Positions 11,495 to 24,274 of a stretch of DNA of 64,000 nt are shown here, in pieces. The notes under the pieces were generated by a model. The model did not search any database. It worked only from the letters and a program-made list of their open reading frames with translations, and had not been told where the DNA came from. Within the stretch, counting starts at the first letter, position 1. Each line of letters starts with the position of its first letter. The stretch covers positions 40,729,001 to 40,793,000 of the forward strand of contig NC_037090.1 in the NCBI RefSeq assembly GCF_002994745.2, read 5' to 3'. The position numbers and the translations under genes are program-made. The DNA comes from Rosa chinensis. Taxonomy: Eukaryota > Streptophyta > Magnoliopsida > Rosales > Rosaceae.

Positions 11495-13161
11495 GAAGTT
11501 TCCCAAGTTGGAAACTTACTATTTTCATTTGGTTTCCTTTTCCGGAAACTATTCCTTTCTCTCTCTTCTCTCTGGTTCGCACCTTTAGAATCGAAATTAT
11601 TCGGCTGACCCGACCCGAACCCGGACGATCCGACCTGACTTTTCCGGCGAACTGCGGCGGTCTCCGGCGACAAAACTTTCCAGATCAGTTCGTCTTCTCC
11701 GTCTGGTCGTCCCTGTGGTGTCCTCTAGCACCGATTCTCGGTGGTGGCGGCGGTAGAAGGAGGTGCAGGTTGGCGTTTTCGGACCCGGTCGGAAATCCTT
11801 GTTCCGACGTCGGCGAGGCTTCAAGTCTTCTTGGTTGAGCTCAGAGCAGCCTCGTTGATCGATCCTTGGTGGTTGTTTGGATCGATTCACGTGAAACTTC
11901 GATCAACTCGGATTGGATTACTGTTCACGGCTTGTGAGGTAGTTTGAGATCCCTTAAGCTTGTTTTCTGACTTCGAGCTAGTTATGAGAATTCACAAGCA
12001 TGCTTAGATGAAGATCTTTGATGTTGGGAGTTTTGTGAAATATTGAGTTTTGGCCGGTGGCAGCGTTCCGGCGGTGTTCCGGCCATGTATGGGACTGTTT
12101 CTGGTATTATATCTCTTCTACTCGTCTATACGAGATTTTCGATATATAATATGCAAATTTTGGAGTTCGTTTGGAATTTTTATGATTTTTGCTGTTTCAT
12201 ACCGATCGATTTATTCTGTCCGTGAGAATTTGAGCGTCCGATCGACTTGTGGTTTGGTCACATCGATTGTGGACGTATTCCGGAGACTTTGGGAGGTCTC
12301 GGATGTGGTTTCGCCTCGATTGGCGCCACTTTGGGGATTTAGTTCAAAAACAGGGGTTTTGGACTTAATTCGTTTGTGAATCGTTACTGATTTGAAGTCA
12401 TTGGTGATTAGGTGCTTCTAAAGGTGAATTGGACGAGTTGTTGGTGATAGTTTTGGTTCGGTTCTGTATTGAAGACGCAGCAGGAGTTCGAGGTGAGTAA
12501 TCTCACGAAGTTCATTCACGAACAAGTTGACCTTATTGTTTTGAGAGTTATTTAGTTAACTGCAAACTATAGTTGGTATTAGTGGCCTTCCTGAGTGAAT
12601 GACCACTTATATATATATTTACGTGGAATATGTATATTCTTGTGGGTTGATGAGTGAATTGAAGCAATAGGTATTGATGGGTTTCATTCTATTGTTTTGG
12701 GGCTTGACTTTTCTGGAAACATTGTGTGGGAGTTGGGAATTTCTATTGTTTTGAAAAGTGTCAAGATTTGGTGTGAGTTGCTTTGATGTGATTTGAATGT
12801 TTTGATCTAACGACCGGGGGTCGGAAGATCTGAGAGTCACAGGTTGTGATTTCTCCTTTTGGTTTGATTTAATGTTTTGATCTGATGACCGAGGAGGTCT
12901 GATGATTGGAGGTCACGGGGTGACATCTCCTTTTGTGTGAGTTGAGTAACTTTTGGGTCCTGAGTGATCATTTTGAAAGGTTTTGATCTGACGACCGGGG
13001 AGGTCTGAGGATTTGGGGTTGCTGGGAGTAACCTCAGGCATATATATCGGGACTTCACGCCTTTGGCTGGGTTTGTGGATACGATCAGTTAGAGCTCTAG
13101 TCTGTTGCCATAGTACATCATGGGGGGTAGCGGGGAGCTATCTGATGCTCATGAGTACGTG

Positions 13162-13419
13162 TTTTTAAAAGGGAGTTTCGGGGATTCTTTCTTTTAAATG
13201 TCCTGGGAGGACTTGTTTATCATATTTAATTGTCAGAGTTTCAATTATTATGATTTTGTCACGGGGTGACTTGTGTTGATTTGAGAATGTGTTTTAAAAG
13301 AGAGTTTCGGGGATTCTTTCTTTTAAATGTCCTGGGAGGACTTGTTTATCATATTTAATTGTCAGAGTTTCAATTTATATGATTTGGTCACGGTGTGACC
13401 TTTATTGTGATTTTTGGGG
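13162..13419. repeat. 129-bp tandem duplication inside element A
   Basis: Two units start at 13162 and 13291 with GTTTT(T)AAAAG(G/A)GAGTTTCGGGG. Both carry CCTGGGAGGACTTG and a TTGTCACGG(G/T)GTGAC-type segment. A third partial unit follows to about 13475. Sister elements at 21623 and 30374 have a different 45-bp minisatellite at this place, so the two subfamilies have different repeat cores. Confidence 0.75.
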
Positions 13420-14014
13420 AATGCATATTGAATTGTCAGAGTTTTCAATTAATATGACTTGTCACGGGGTGACTTATATTCGTTTCTTTTGGGGGAAAGA
13501 ATGTGCTGTTTTGGGAAAACAGAGTGTGTGATTCTTTTTACGAGTTGATGGGTTTCCTTGTTAGGCGAGTTGTGCATGTGTGGTTTTGAGTTACTCATAC
13601 GGGCTTGCAAAAGCTTATCGGGTTTGTTGTGTGGCAACCCAGTGCACCATTCAAACTGTGTAGGGGTTAATCCTGCAGGTTAGGATATTCGAGGCTGAGG
13701 CAGCGAGCTAGCAGCTTTATGGTAGGAAGCCACCTTTGTGACTTTACTTTTGATAAGGACTTCCGTTGTATAATTACTCTGAGCAGCCTTTACGTTTTAT
13801 TTTGTTGTTGACAATTTAATTCGTAAGCTTGTGTAATATATAACTCTTTGGATGCGAGTGTATATTAACTTTGAGGGTTCAGGACATCAATATGTGTGTA
13901 AGTTTAAGGGAAAAAGATTTCAGGTATTTTGTATTGATGACTGGACGTTCACGCATATATAATTATGGGGTTATGTATATCGATTTTCATATGTGTAAAA
14001 TCAGGGGCGTGACA

Positions 14015-15051
14015 CCATCTGCGACCTGTCACTATCTGTGACATGATTTTCAGACCTCGTCTGATCTTAGAATCAAACGTTAAGTAAGTCGCACCCGACC
14101 TAAAAATGTTACAAACATCTAATTTCGGCTTTCCCCATCCCAGCTCACCATCTGTGGCTCTTAGTACAAGGACCAATACATTTAAAATGAGTCACGCTTG
14201 ACTCAAAATGTAACATCAAACTCAATACATTTCAAACAATAGAAAACATCTTTAATTTCTACAATATTGCTTCTTGAAAAGTCGCCTTCAACAATAATAT
14301 GAACATCATCATGCATATTATTATTCATCACACATCACTCTCAAGAATATATATATATTCCACGTAAATATATATATATATATATATATACATATATACG
14401 TAGTCATTCGCTCAGGAATGCCTATCAATACCAACTATAGTTTGCAGTTAAATAAATAACGCCAAAACAATAATGGTAACTCCGTTCGTAAATGAACATT
14501 GTGAGATTACTCATCTCAAAACTCCCGCTGCATCTTCAATACAGAACAAAGTAGCTCAACCACAATTTAACCGTCCAAGGATACTTCGTCAAGTATCTAA
14601 TCACATACGGTTTCAACTTAGTAATGATTCACAAACGATTTAAGTTCGAAACCCCTGTTTTGAACTAAAATCCCCAAAGTGGCGCCAATCGAGGCAAAAC
14701 CACATCCGAGACCTCCCAAAGTCTCCGGAATACTTCCACGATCGATATGTCCAAAGCCCAAGTTAATCGGACGCTCGGATCCTCACGGACGAATAAATCA
14801 ACCGGTATGAAATCGTAAAAATCATAACAAATTCATATGAACTCCAAAATTTTTGTATTATATATCAAAACGCTCGTATCGACGAGTAGAAGATATATAA
14901 TATCAGAAACAGTCCCTTACATAGCCGGAAAGCCTCCAAAAAGCCGCCACAGGCGGTGGCGCACTGCCGCTGGCCAAAACTCAATATTTTAAAAAACTCC
15001 CAACATCAAAGATGTTCATCCCAGCATGCTTAACCATTTTCATAACTAGTT
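14015..15051 (-). mobile_element. old solo-LTR fragment, right piece
   Basis: This continues the minus-oriented fragment interrupted at 11192. It contains the blocks GAACTAAAATCCCCAAAGTGGCGCC, CCTCCCAAAGTCTCCGGAATAC and GGCCAAAACTCAATATTTTA that occur in the same order at 23040-23380. It stops at CATAACTAGT, exactly where the 15052 LTR begins, so the gypsy element inserted into it. Its last ~80 bases are nearly identical to 24870-24955. Confidence 0.75.
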
Positions 15052-17223
15052 TGATAGGAGCATTTTAATGCGACGTTTTAACTATTTTTCCCTACATTTT
15101 CTGCGCCATTTCCTTGAAAAATCCCTGTTTGGGAAAGTTTCCATTCTTTGATTGGGAAAGTTCCTTATTGTAGAAAGTTTCCATTTCTATAGTTTCTATT
15201 TCTCATTTAGCAAGTTTCCATTCTTAGTTTAGGAAAGTTTCTATTTTTCATTTTTAGTAAGTTTCTATTTTTCATTTTTAGAAAGTTTCTATTTTTCGTT
15301 TTAGGAAAGTTTCTATTTTCAGTAATAGTTTCTATTTTCAGGACCTCCGAGCTAAAAATTGGAAATGAATTCACGAATGGAAAGAGGAGCTTGCGAACGT
15401 TAAGGTGAACAAAGATGAGACACAAAGGGTCACAGAAATGAGCAGAAATGAAGAAATAAGCTTTCCTGTTCCAACCAGGAAACCCTGCGAAAAGGAGGAA
15501 GGCTTACCAAGCAAGTTTCCAACGCAACCATGAAAAAGAAATGGAAAAATGAAGTGTCTTGACGCTGGAGGATGAAAAGGCTTGAAGTTGAAGCAACAAG
15601 GCCCAAGAACTCTATGGATTTGAGTTGGATTTTCGGCAAAATGGATCAAGGCCCATGAAAGCCCATGAAATTAGGGTTTGTGACGCAAAACCTAAACCCT
15701 AGGGATGCTTTGCTGTGAAAACCAAAGGGAAGAGAGAAAGTGGCGTGAAAATCATGAAGAAAATAAATGATTACGCCAAGAGATTTTCTAGGGTGGAGTT
15801 TAAGGAAAGAAATCAAGAAAAGGTTCAAATGGCGTCTAGATGCATTCCTAGAAACCCTAAGGATATTTTGGCAGAAATAAGAGAAGAAAATCAGAAATAT
15901 ATTCAAGGAATTTCGGCAAGAATATATTAGGGAATCATCTTGGAGTTTTGTGATTGGTTGGATGACACACTAGGGCTTACTTGGCAATTTCTCATTGGTG
16001 GAAGCTATGTGGAATTATTAATTAAATTCCTTGGAAAATAAACAGAAAATACACGACTTGGAGGCCAAGCATTGCCGTTCCCTATATATACTATGCATCC
16101 TAGACGTCTCACATCTTACCACATAATTCAGAAAATTCTCTCTACGCGAAAGCTCTCTCCATTCTCTAGTTCATCTTCTGCGTTTTCAAGCAAGGGAGGA
16201 AGAAGCAAGAAGAAGCCGTGTCATCTCCATCATTCCACCTTGAAGCCGTGCCATTTTGAAGCTTGCTTTCGAGTTTCATTAGTTCATCATTCGAGTTTTA
16301 CATCACCATCTCCATTCACGGTGTAATTCAACCTTCTTTCTTGTAATCACTTTTGATTCTCCTTGTTTGATTTCGTTAAAAATTGTTCTAGTTAACATTG
16401 ATGTTTGAACAAGGTTTAAATTCTGAAATTCTATGATTGAAAGAAGATTTCGATTCTATTTTTGTGATTCCAACGTTGCTTATGTGTGATTGTTCGATTG
16501 AATTTGCTAAATTGATATCTCTTGTATGTCAATCTTAATTGATTCGAAACTTTTAGGGTTTATGTATGAGTGGTGCTAGATTTAAGAACATGATTCAACT
16601 TCTTGTGTTATGAACTTAATTCGAAGGTAGTAAAGGTTTTGGACAAAAATCGAATTCAATTGAAAAGGATTGCAATTAGGTGAACTTATTCATACTAAGT
16701 TGTACACTTGAGTTGATAGCCTTTCTATGTACTTCATGCGCTGAATATGTATGATTGTCTAGCTTTCTAGAGCTTGAATGCATGTTTGATAAGATTAGTC
16801 TTTGTGCTTTCACTTAGACTAATTAGCGTTGAAAGTAAAATATGGGAAATCGTTTGCTTTCTAATGTTTCACATGATCAACTCCTTTCACATGACTTGGA
16901 AGAACAACTATAAGGTTAATTCGAATTTAATCATGAACTTGGTTTTAATCATTGTTTCTTACATTTCATTCTTGTATTTGTGTTTTTGTTTGTACTTAGT
17001 TTTAATTCTTTCTTTTATTTTTCGAAAACCAAACCCTAAAATCCCCCTAAATCGTCAATGATGTTTATATTGTGTAAATATTATACTTTGTTTTATTTTA
17101 ATTGTTTAAATTGTCTTACATTGACAGGTGTACCCTCAATCCCCGGAATAGAATGATCCCTACTTGCTTATACTACTAATGATATTTCTAGGATTAAATT
17201 ATATGCTTGCTTTGAGCGTATCA
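15052..17223 (+). repeat. 5' LTR of a gag-only gypsy element
   Basis: It begins TGATAGGAGCATTTTAATG and ends GAGCGTATCA, giving a TGATA...TATCA terminal pair. It lies immediately before a tRNA-Asp-type primer binding site. Length is 2172 bp. Near its start it has a T-rich minisatellite (15125-15345). A CCTATATATACTATGC TATA-like stretch is at 16081-16096, with a leader-like region after it. A related but diverged LTR lies in opposite orientation at 33895-33155 and 26282-25738. The matching 3' LTR of this element is not in the window. Confidence 0.8.
15125..15345. repeat. AAGTTTCTATTTTTCATTTT minisatellite in the LTR
   Basis: About eight imperfect units of GGAAAGTTTC(C/T)ATTTTT plus a short spacer are repeated head to tail. 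Unit spacing is about 25 bp in the best-conserved part (15220-15325). Confidence 0.75.
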
Positions 17224-17228
17224 ATTTT

Positions 17229-17246
17229 TGGCGCCGTTGCAGGGGA
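17229..17246 (+). other. primer binding site (tRNA-Asp type)
   Basis: TGGCGCCGTTGCAGGGGA lies five bases after the LTR end. It differs by one base from the copy at 50643. This sequence is the usual plant gypsy primer site complementary to the 3' end of tRNA-Asp. Confidence 0.8.
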
Positions 17247-18539
17247 TTGAAAAATCACTTGTTGAAGTGTGAATAATAGTTGAATATATTGTTGTTTCGT
17301 AAATATTGTATATTGTGTTCGAAAAAATTAGTTAGTGTATTACTTAGGTTGTTATTTATATTATTGAATACGAATTTTAATTGTGAGTTGTAAATTAAAG
17401 AGGAATAGGTGAAGTCGTGTTTATTAATATTGACCTAAACCCCTTATTGGTACCTAGTTCAGGTCCCTTAAGGTTTAGGGCGGTTTTTATTAATATTCAT
17501 TGAACTGTCGTCACACCTAGGACCTTTTTCATCTAAGTAAGTATAGCCTATGTGGGATGGTGTCTAGGAAGGGGACAACGTTCATAACGGGTTTTGAATC
17601 CAGAAGTGCTTACAAATGGGCCTAAACCACATTGTGGGAGTAGCTCATGCCAAAATGGATTCTGCCTCTTGTGTTCGCCCTCCCCTACCTGGCCATTTCA
17701 GTAAGGTTGCCCAAAGGATGTAGGAGGGACTTTGTGTCTAGACAACTATACTTGGGCCGCACGTCCACTTGATTTACCACTTGGAATTTAATTTGATATC
17801 AATGATATTTATAACAAAAGAAAATGTTGTGATACACTAAGGTATATTGGATTAAACATAGTCTTGAAAAGGGTAGCTGTTTCAGTCCTATTGCACATCG
17901 AGACTCCCTGTTCCCGTACCTAAGTGTTGAACTAATTGTAAATAAAAGAAAAGAAAAGATAGAATTGCACATAATTTTTGTGAATAGTGAAAAACATGGT
18001 TTGTGAGAGTATAAATTTTATTATAAGTTTTTGACCATAATGGAATAGGTGAAGGACTTTGTCTTTAACATTAGTCTTGCACCCTTCTCTCTCATGTGGC
18101 GCACCTTAGTAACATAGGGTGTCTAGGTTGATTAGATATGAGAAGTGCTAGCAAAGGGTCTCGTCCCCTGCTAAACAAGTGAGCTGAGCTCCACCAAAAT
18201 CATTCCTCTGCTACCTGGTTCTGTGTGAAAAGAGTTACCAAAAGATTGAGGAGGGCGACTAGTATTAAGGGTCGAGCCCTTGGGCCGCACGTCTAAACTT
18301 TGGTTAAGGACTTATAATGAGATTCATGCTTTTATTAATTATTTATTTCACACCCTAACTAAAATTTGGACATATTTGTGACATTTTTATTGTGTGGAAA
18401 TTTTGTACATTATACTTGTAAAAATCGTGAATAGTAAATCATGAATAGTGATGTTTTTGTATAAATCATTAACTTGTATTTACTTTACTATACAATTTAC
18501 TAACTTCTTTAATTCTTAATGATATTCAGGATTCCATGA

Positions 18540-20042
18540 ATGACCGAGTCTTCTAAGCTCCTTACTAAACGAGAAATTGAAGAGAGACTTGCTCGTTTGA
18601 AGAATCCTCCACAACTAGAATACAGAAAACCCTCTTCTTTGACATTTAAGGACTACATATTTAACGAGCAAGGGAAGAGGCTTTTTCCTTCTGAGGAGTC
18701 CGTATCACCTAGTGTTTCCTCTAACTCACCTTCACCTCTTTGTTCACCACCCCCTGAAGAAGAAGAGAACGTTAAGATGGCTTCTTTTAGAGAACTCTCT
18801 TCGTCTGTGGTTCAAGGAGGACTTCCCACAAGTATTGTGTACCCTGCCCCTGCTGCAGGGAAGTCTGCAGATTTTGAGTTGAAGAGTGGATTACTTCATA
18901 GGCTCCCTATGTTCCATGGTCTTAATATGGAGGACGCCAACAAGCATCTTCGAGAATTCCAGTCTGTGTGTATCAACATGTTACCACAAGGAGCAGATGA
19001 GAATATCCTTAAGATGAAGGCATTCCCCTTCTCTCTAGCTGACCGTGCCAAAGATTGGCTATATGAGATTCCTTCTGGGCGCATCACATCTTGGGAAACT
19101 ATGATGAAGGCCTTCCTCGAGAAATACTTCCCAACTTCCAAGATCATTACACTAAGGAAGAAGATAAGTGGAATAAAACAAGCTCAAGATGAATCTTACT
19201 CCGCTTATTATGAGAGGTTTCAGTCCTTGATTGCCCAATGTCCTCAACATCAAATGAAGGAAGAAACCTTGCTTACTTGCTTCTACGAAGGTCTCCTACC
19301 TCTGGAACGTGACATGTTAGATGCTGCAGCTGGAGGAGCTTTTGTGGATAAGTGACCTGTTGAAGGGAGAGCCATGATTGAGAATAGAGCCAAGAATGCC
19401 CAACAGTATGAGGGTGTAGGTCTCACAACTCGAAGCGTGAATGAGATAGGTACCAATTCTGTCATTGAGGAAAGATTGAACAAACTCACCCTTCTCATGG
19501 ACCAAGTTGTAAACACCAAGGGACCAAAGCAAGCTTGTGGGGTATGCTCTATGCAAGGGCACGTGACTGACCAATGTCCTCAACTAAAGGAAAATGGAGG
19601 ATGGGTATCTGTGAACGCCATAGGAGGATACCAAGGGAACCATGGAGGTCCCCCACGTCCAAGGTATGATCCTTATTCGAATACCTACAACCCTGGATGG
19701 AGGGACCACCCCAACTTCAAATGGACAAACAATGAGAACACTCAGAATCCCTTTGGAGGTAACTTTCAACGTCCTCAAGGGTCACCCTTTCAAAGGCCTT
19801 ATATGCAGACTCAACATGCCTCAAGGAGTTCGAATCTTAACTATGATCAGATTATTGACGCACTAACTAATTCCACTCAAGCCTTGGTTCAAGGATAACA
19901 GAATCATACCAAGGACATTGTAGACCTCAAGAAGCAAATGGGCCAAGTGGTGGACTTCATGACCAAGATTCATGAAACTGATAAGCTTCCGAGCAACACA
20001 ATTCCAAATCCAAAGGGAGGCTTTGAAGGTCCAACCAACTGA
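18540..20042 (+). pseudogene. gag: gypsy gag polyprotein, broken by stops
   Basis: The frame from the ATG at 18540 encodes a gag capsid protein. Residues about 120-270 form a retrotransposon gag domain, with the typical run DRAKDWLYEIP, then FLEKYFPTSK, then YYERFQSLIAQCPQHQ and FYEGLLP. A zinc knuckle C-x2-C-x4-H-x4-C follows (CGVCSMQGHVTDQC, about residue 334). The pattern fits the Athila/Tat side of plant Ty3/gypsy. In-frame stops at 19353 (TGA) and 19896 (TAA) interrupt it before the last stop at 20040. All parts stay in one frame, so decay is by point mutation only. The capsid would package element RNA in the cytoplasm. There is no pol after it. Confidence 0.85.
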
Positions 20043-20873
20043 GGACAACAGGAAACCACGTCTAGGGTGAGGAGACGTTAAAACCAAGCGCTATTTGGGA
20101 GGCAACCCAATCAAATCAGATTTGCTTTCTTTATCCTTATCTTTATTTTTCGTTTTTGCCTATTTGTTTTAGTAGTTATTTTCATAAATTTCTACCCTAA
20201 ATGCTTACTTGTTTCATTGCATGCTTATGATTGATTACATTGAGGACAATGCAATATTTAAGTGTGGGGGAAGGGATTTATACTTTTATCTTGAGTCATA
20301 TATATTGAAAAATACAAAAGAAAAATCGAAAAATGTCAAAAATAACAAAAATTTCGTTGCGCTATTGAGTCATTGAGTCATGTTTTGGGTGAAATAATTT
20401 CTTCATCGTAGGCGCATCTATTAAGGTGTGATGTCTAGGTCTGGTTTGGATACGAGAAGTGCTAGCAAAGGGTCTCGTCCCCTGCTAAACAAGTGAGCTG
20501 AGCTCCGCCAAAATCGTTCCCTTCCTTACTTGGTCACATCCCAAAGGAGTAACCGAAAGGAGAAAGGAAATAACCCTAGTCCAAAGTTGGTGTCTATTGA
20601 GTCTTTGTCTTTTGTCATTTTGTTTTGAGTCTTAGGATGCCCTTTCAACTGTCTAGGATGATTCTATATCTCTAAAATTATGGCTAAAAGAGGATCACAA
20701 GATTGAGATAATTTTAAAATGGTATTCTTTGGTTAATTGAGATATATGAAAAATATGTGCCTTGTAGTGGATATGGATTTCGTGACTTTGGTACAGAATA
20801 TGAGCATGTTAGGATGAGTTTTGATTCATAACAACCCATGTGAGATATTTGAGCCCATGTCCCTTTTTCTTGG

Positions 20874-21360
20874 AGTGAAATGAAAAATAAACTCTTATTT
20901 TCTTGGCGATGTTTTGATGATCTCATTATTCTTTCATTTGATTGATTTCTTGCCATAGATTAAGTTTGATGGACTAGAGAATGCTAGAATTCAATCTGGT
21001 GCTTGTTGAGACTTTTATCAATACATGTTCCTGATTCTAGAAAGGATAGAGGCACCCTAGGAATGACCACCATTGCCAAATAAGCCTGTTACCCCATTTG
21101 TGCCCGTCGTGAGACTCCCCTAGATAAACCCCTTTGAACCTACATTAAACCTTTTCTTTCATCACCTTTAAAATCCTTAATCCCTGAACCTTAGTATAGT
21201 TACAACCCTACCCTTTGTTCTAAGAACTTAGTGGAGCTATCTTTTGACACTTTACTTGAGGATTTGGCGTCAATGATGAAGGATGAGAAGAGGTGAAAGT
21301 TTAAGTGTGGGGGTAGACTTGTCCATAAGAAAAAAAAAATGTATGCGAAAGCCGTGAAAG
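20874..21360 (+). repeat. duplicated 3' internal segment, copy 1
   Basis: This 0.49 kb segment matches 24275-24765 block by block. Shared blocks include CTTATTTTCTTGGCGAT, GATTAAGTTTGATGGACTAG, CCTAGATAAACCCCTTTG, CTTAGTGGAGCTA and AAGTGTGGGGGTAGACTTG. The last block is a polypurine-like tract. The two copies flank the solo LTR at 21623-24209. Confidence 0.8.
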
Positions 21361-22076
21361 AGAAAGTTGAAAAGAAAAACAAATGTGTACGGCTAAGAAA
21401 ACAAAAAGAAAAATATGTTTATGGATTTTAGTCCCCCATACTTGGTGAGTTAGAGTTTGTTTGAATTGAAGGCCCACTATCGAAAAATTTGGCCTTTGTC
21501 CAATCCACTAGAATTCGAAGGAAGTTTAGAATGAAGATTGGGTCCAACATGAAGACATTAGGCCCATTTATAAAGCCTCTATGGGATGTGACATTTTGCA
21601 TGCTTTGGTGGAGAAGTCTCTATGTCACGCCCCTGATTTTACACACATGAAAATCGATATATATATATAATCCCATAATTATACATGCGTGAACGTTCAG
21701 TCATCAATACAAAATACCTGAAATCTTTTTCCCCTTAACTTACACACATATTGATGCCCTGAACCCTCAAAGTTAATATACACTCGCTCCATAGAGTTAT
21801 ATATTACACGAGCTTACGAATTAAATTGTCAACAACAAGATAAAACGTAAATGCTCCTCAGAGCTCACTACAACGGAAGTCCAAATAACGGTAAAGTCAC
21901 AAAATTTGCTTCCTACAGTTTAGCTGCAAGTATGCAACCCCAACTTCAGCCCCGATTATCCTGACCTGCAGGATTAACCCCTACACAGTTTGAATGGTGC
22001 ACCGGGTTGTCACACAACAAACCCGGTAAGCTTTTGCAAGCCCGTATGAGTAACTCAAACCACACACAACTCACAC

Positions 22077-22365
22077 CAATCACGAGAATAACTCACACGA
22101 ATCACGTTTAAATCAATAAACAAAGCACGAGATAAACTCACTCAAATCACGAGATAAACTCACACGTTTAAATCAATAAATAAACGCGTTTCAATCAAGA
22201 AACAAAACACGAGATAAACTCACTCAAATCACGTTTAAATCAATAAACAAAGCACGAGATAAACTCACTCAAATCACGTTTAAATCAATAAACAAAGCAC
22301 GAGATAAACTCACTCAAATCACGAGATAAACTCACACGTTTAAATGAATAAACAAGCACGGCGGA
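22077..22365. repeat. 45-bp minisatellite in element B
   Basis: Imperfect head-to-tail units contain AATCACGTTTAAATCAATAA and GCACGAGATAAACTCACTCA. The same array in the opposite orientation lies at 32214-32519, inside the sister element. Confidence 0.85.
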
Positions 22366-23907
22366 TAGACTAGAGCTCTAACTGATCGTATTCACTAACC
22401 TGGCCAAAGGCGTGAAGTCCCGATTTTCCCACCCACGATCCTCAACTCGTAAGTCTTTGGACCCGCGGTATAAATACCAAAACATTAAAGGAGTCACAGT
22501 GGACCCAAAATGTTACACGAATCTAAAATGAAAGATTCCCCGTAATTGACCCCTATCAATTACTCCCGGTAAAAACCATATTTAAATAAATCACCCGCGA
22601 ATTAAAATGTTCCTCAAATACACAAATCTCAACTCTTTTCAAAACAAATCGAAATCAACATTTCCACAATAATTTGTTTTCCAAAAGCCACAACCCAAAA
22701 CAATAAAAAGCATCATTTCATGCATATTGTTTCAAAATCCACAAACCACCAAAACACATATATTTAACGTAAATATACATATACGTAGTCATCCGCTCAG
22801 GAATGCCTACTAATACCAACTATAGTTTGCAGTTAACTAAATAACTCTCAAAACGATAAAGGTAAGCCCGTTCGTGAATGAACTTCGTGAGATTACTCAC
22901 CTCAGATTCCCCCTGCGTCTTCTATACAGAACCGAACTAACACTATCACCAACAACTCGTCCAATTCACCTTTAGAAGCACCTAATCACCAATGATCTCA
23001 AATTAGTAACGATTCACATTTGATTAAAGTTCGAAACCCCTATTTTGAACTAAAATCCCCAAAGTGGCGCCAATCGAGGCAAAACCACATCCGAGACCTC
23101 CCAAAGTCTCTGGAATACGTCCACGATCGATGTGACCAAACCACAAGTCGATCGGACGCTCAAATCCTCAAGGACAGAATAATCGATCGGTATGAAACTG
23201 CAAAATTCATAACAATTCCATACGAACTCCAAAATTTGCATATTATATATCAAAACGCTCGTATCAACAAGTAGAACATATATAATAACAAAAACAGTTC
23301 CTTAAGTGGCCGGAACGCCCCCACAGACGGTGGCGCACCGCCCCCGGCCAAAACTCAATATTTCACAAAACTCCCAACATCAAAGTTCTTCATCTAAGCA
23401 TGCTTGTGAACTCTCATAACTGGCTTGAAGTCAGAAAACAAGCTTAAGGGATCGAAAACTATCTCACAAGCCGTGAACAGTAATCCAATCCGAGTTGATC
23501 GAAGTTTCATGTGAATCGATCCAAACAACCACCAAGGATCGATCAACGAGGCTGCTCTGAGCTCAACCAAGAAGACTTGAAGCCTCGCCGACGTCGGAAC
23601 AAGGATTTCCTACCGGGTCCGAAAACTCCAACCTGCACCGCCTTCTACGGCCGCCACCAACGAGAATCGGTGCTAGAGGACACCACAGGGACAACCAGAC
23701 GGAGGAGACGAACTGATCTGGAAAGTTTCATTGCAGGAGACCGCCGCAGTTCGTCGGAAAAGTTGGGTCGGATTGTCCGGGTTCGGGTCGGGTCAGCCGG
23801 ATAATTTCAATACTGAAGGTGTGAACGAGAGAGAAGAGAGAGAAAGGAAATAGTTTTCCGGAAAAGGAAACTTATGAAAATAGTAAGTTTCTCCTTCGGG
23901 AAACTTC

Positions 23908-23915
23908 TATTTATA
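23908..23915 (-). promoter_or_regulatory. LTR TATA box
   Basis: TATAAATA on the minus strand, at the same place as in the sister elements, followed downstream by AGAAGTTTCCC. Confidence 0.45.
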
Positions 23916-24274
23916 CCAAAATGGAAATTTCTTCCAATGGCCATAACTTTCTCATACGAACTCCGATTCTCACGTTCCACATATCAACGAACTCGTATCG
24001 ACGTGCTCTACAACTTTCATGAAGGAAGTTTTTGGAGAATCCCAACGAATAAAAAGTCAACCTTGAGCCCCCCCTAAAGTCATACCTTTCAAATAGAAAT
24101 TCGTCCGAAACACTTCCGCTCCATCCACGAGCCACAAAACCATCCAACAACCATAAATTAGATTCCGGAAATTCCTCGGAAAATAATTACGAATTTCCGG
24201 GGCATCACACTGTACATCAACATGAGCTCTACTAGGTTTTTAGGATACTTTGTTAAATTCCTTACATTTCGATT

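Larger units (their letters stand above)
11193..14014 (+). mobile_element. solo-LTR-like element A, TSD CCATC
   Basis: It starts TGTGATGCCCCGGAAATT and ends AAATCAGGGGCGTGACA. The TSD is perfect: CCATC at 11188-11192 and 14015-14019. Length is 2822 bp. The ends form a short imperfect inverted repeat (TGTGATGCCCC against TGTCACGCCCC). There is no internal coding region and no long direct repeat, so it behaves as a solo LTR of an unusually long LTR family. A TATAAATA box at 11487-11494 is followed by a CT-rich, GC-rich leader-like part and a donor-like GAGGTGAGTAATCTC near 12490. Open frames at 11422-11838 and on the opposite strand are by-products of this GC-rich part. Confidence 0.85.
17224..21622 (+). 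mobile_element. internal region of the gag-only gypsy derivative
   Basis: The order is primer site, a 1.3 kb non-coding leader, gag (18540-20042), then directly the post-pol type sequence AGCGCTATTTGGGAGGCAACCC (20086-20108). CATTGAGGACAATG and AAGTGTGGGGGAAGGG follow near 20240-20275. No protease, reverse transcriptase or integrase is present. The segment GAGAAGTGCTAGCAAAGGGTCTCGTCCCC occurs twice, near 18138 and 20453. The element resembles the gag-only derivatives called TR-GAG in other plants (established knowledge); the absence of pol is seen directly. A solo LTR follows at 21623, and sequence related to 20874-21360 reappears at 24275-24765. Confidence 0.75.
21623..24209 (-). mobile_element. 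solo-LTR-like element B, TSD CTCTA/CTGTA
   Basis: On plus it starts TGTCACGCCCCTGATTTT and ends ...TTTCCGGGGCATCACA, so it is the same family as 11193-14014 in reverse. The flanking 5-mers CTCTA (21618-21622) and CTGTA (24210-24214) match at four of five bases. Length is 2587 bp. It carries a 45-bp minisatellite (22077-22365) and a minus-strand TATA box at 23908-23915. It is closer in layout to 30374-32966 than to 11193-14014. There is no coding region; open frames at 23511-23804 and nearby are also seen in sister copies and are not genes. Confidence 0.8.

Noticed and set aside
11118..11890. Open frames of 97-154 codons on both strands inside solo LTR A (and their twins at 23511-23804 and 30847-31164)
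   Set aside because: They lie in the GC-rich leader-like part of a repeat, overlap on opposite strands, match no family, and recur with frame changes in sister copies.
22077..22365. Regular repeat array resembling a CRISPR
   Set aside because: Units are contiguous with no unique spacers, the array is in a plant LTR, and a sister copy carries the same array. It is a minisatellite.
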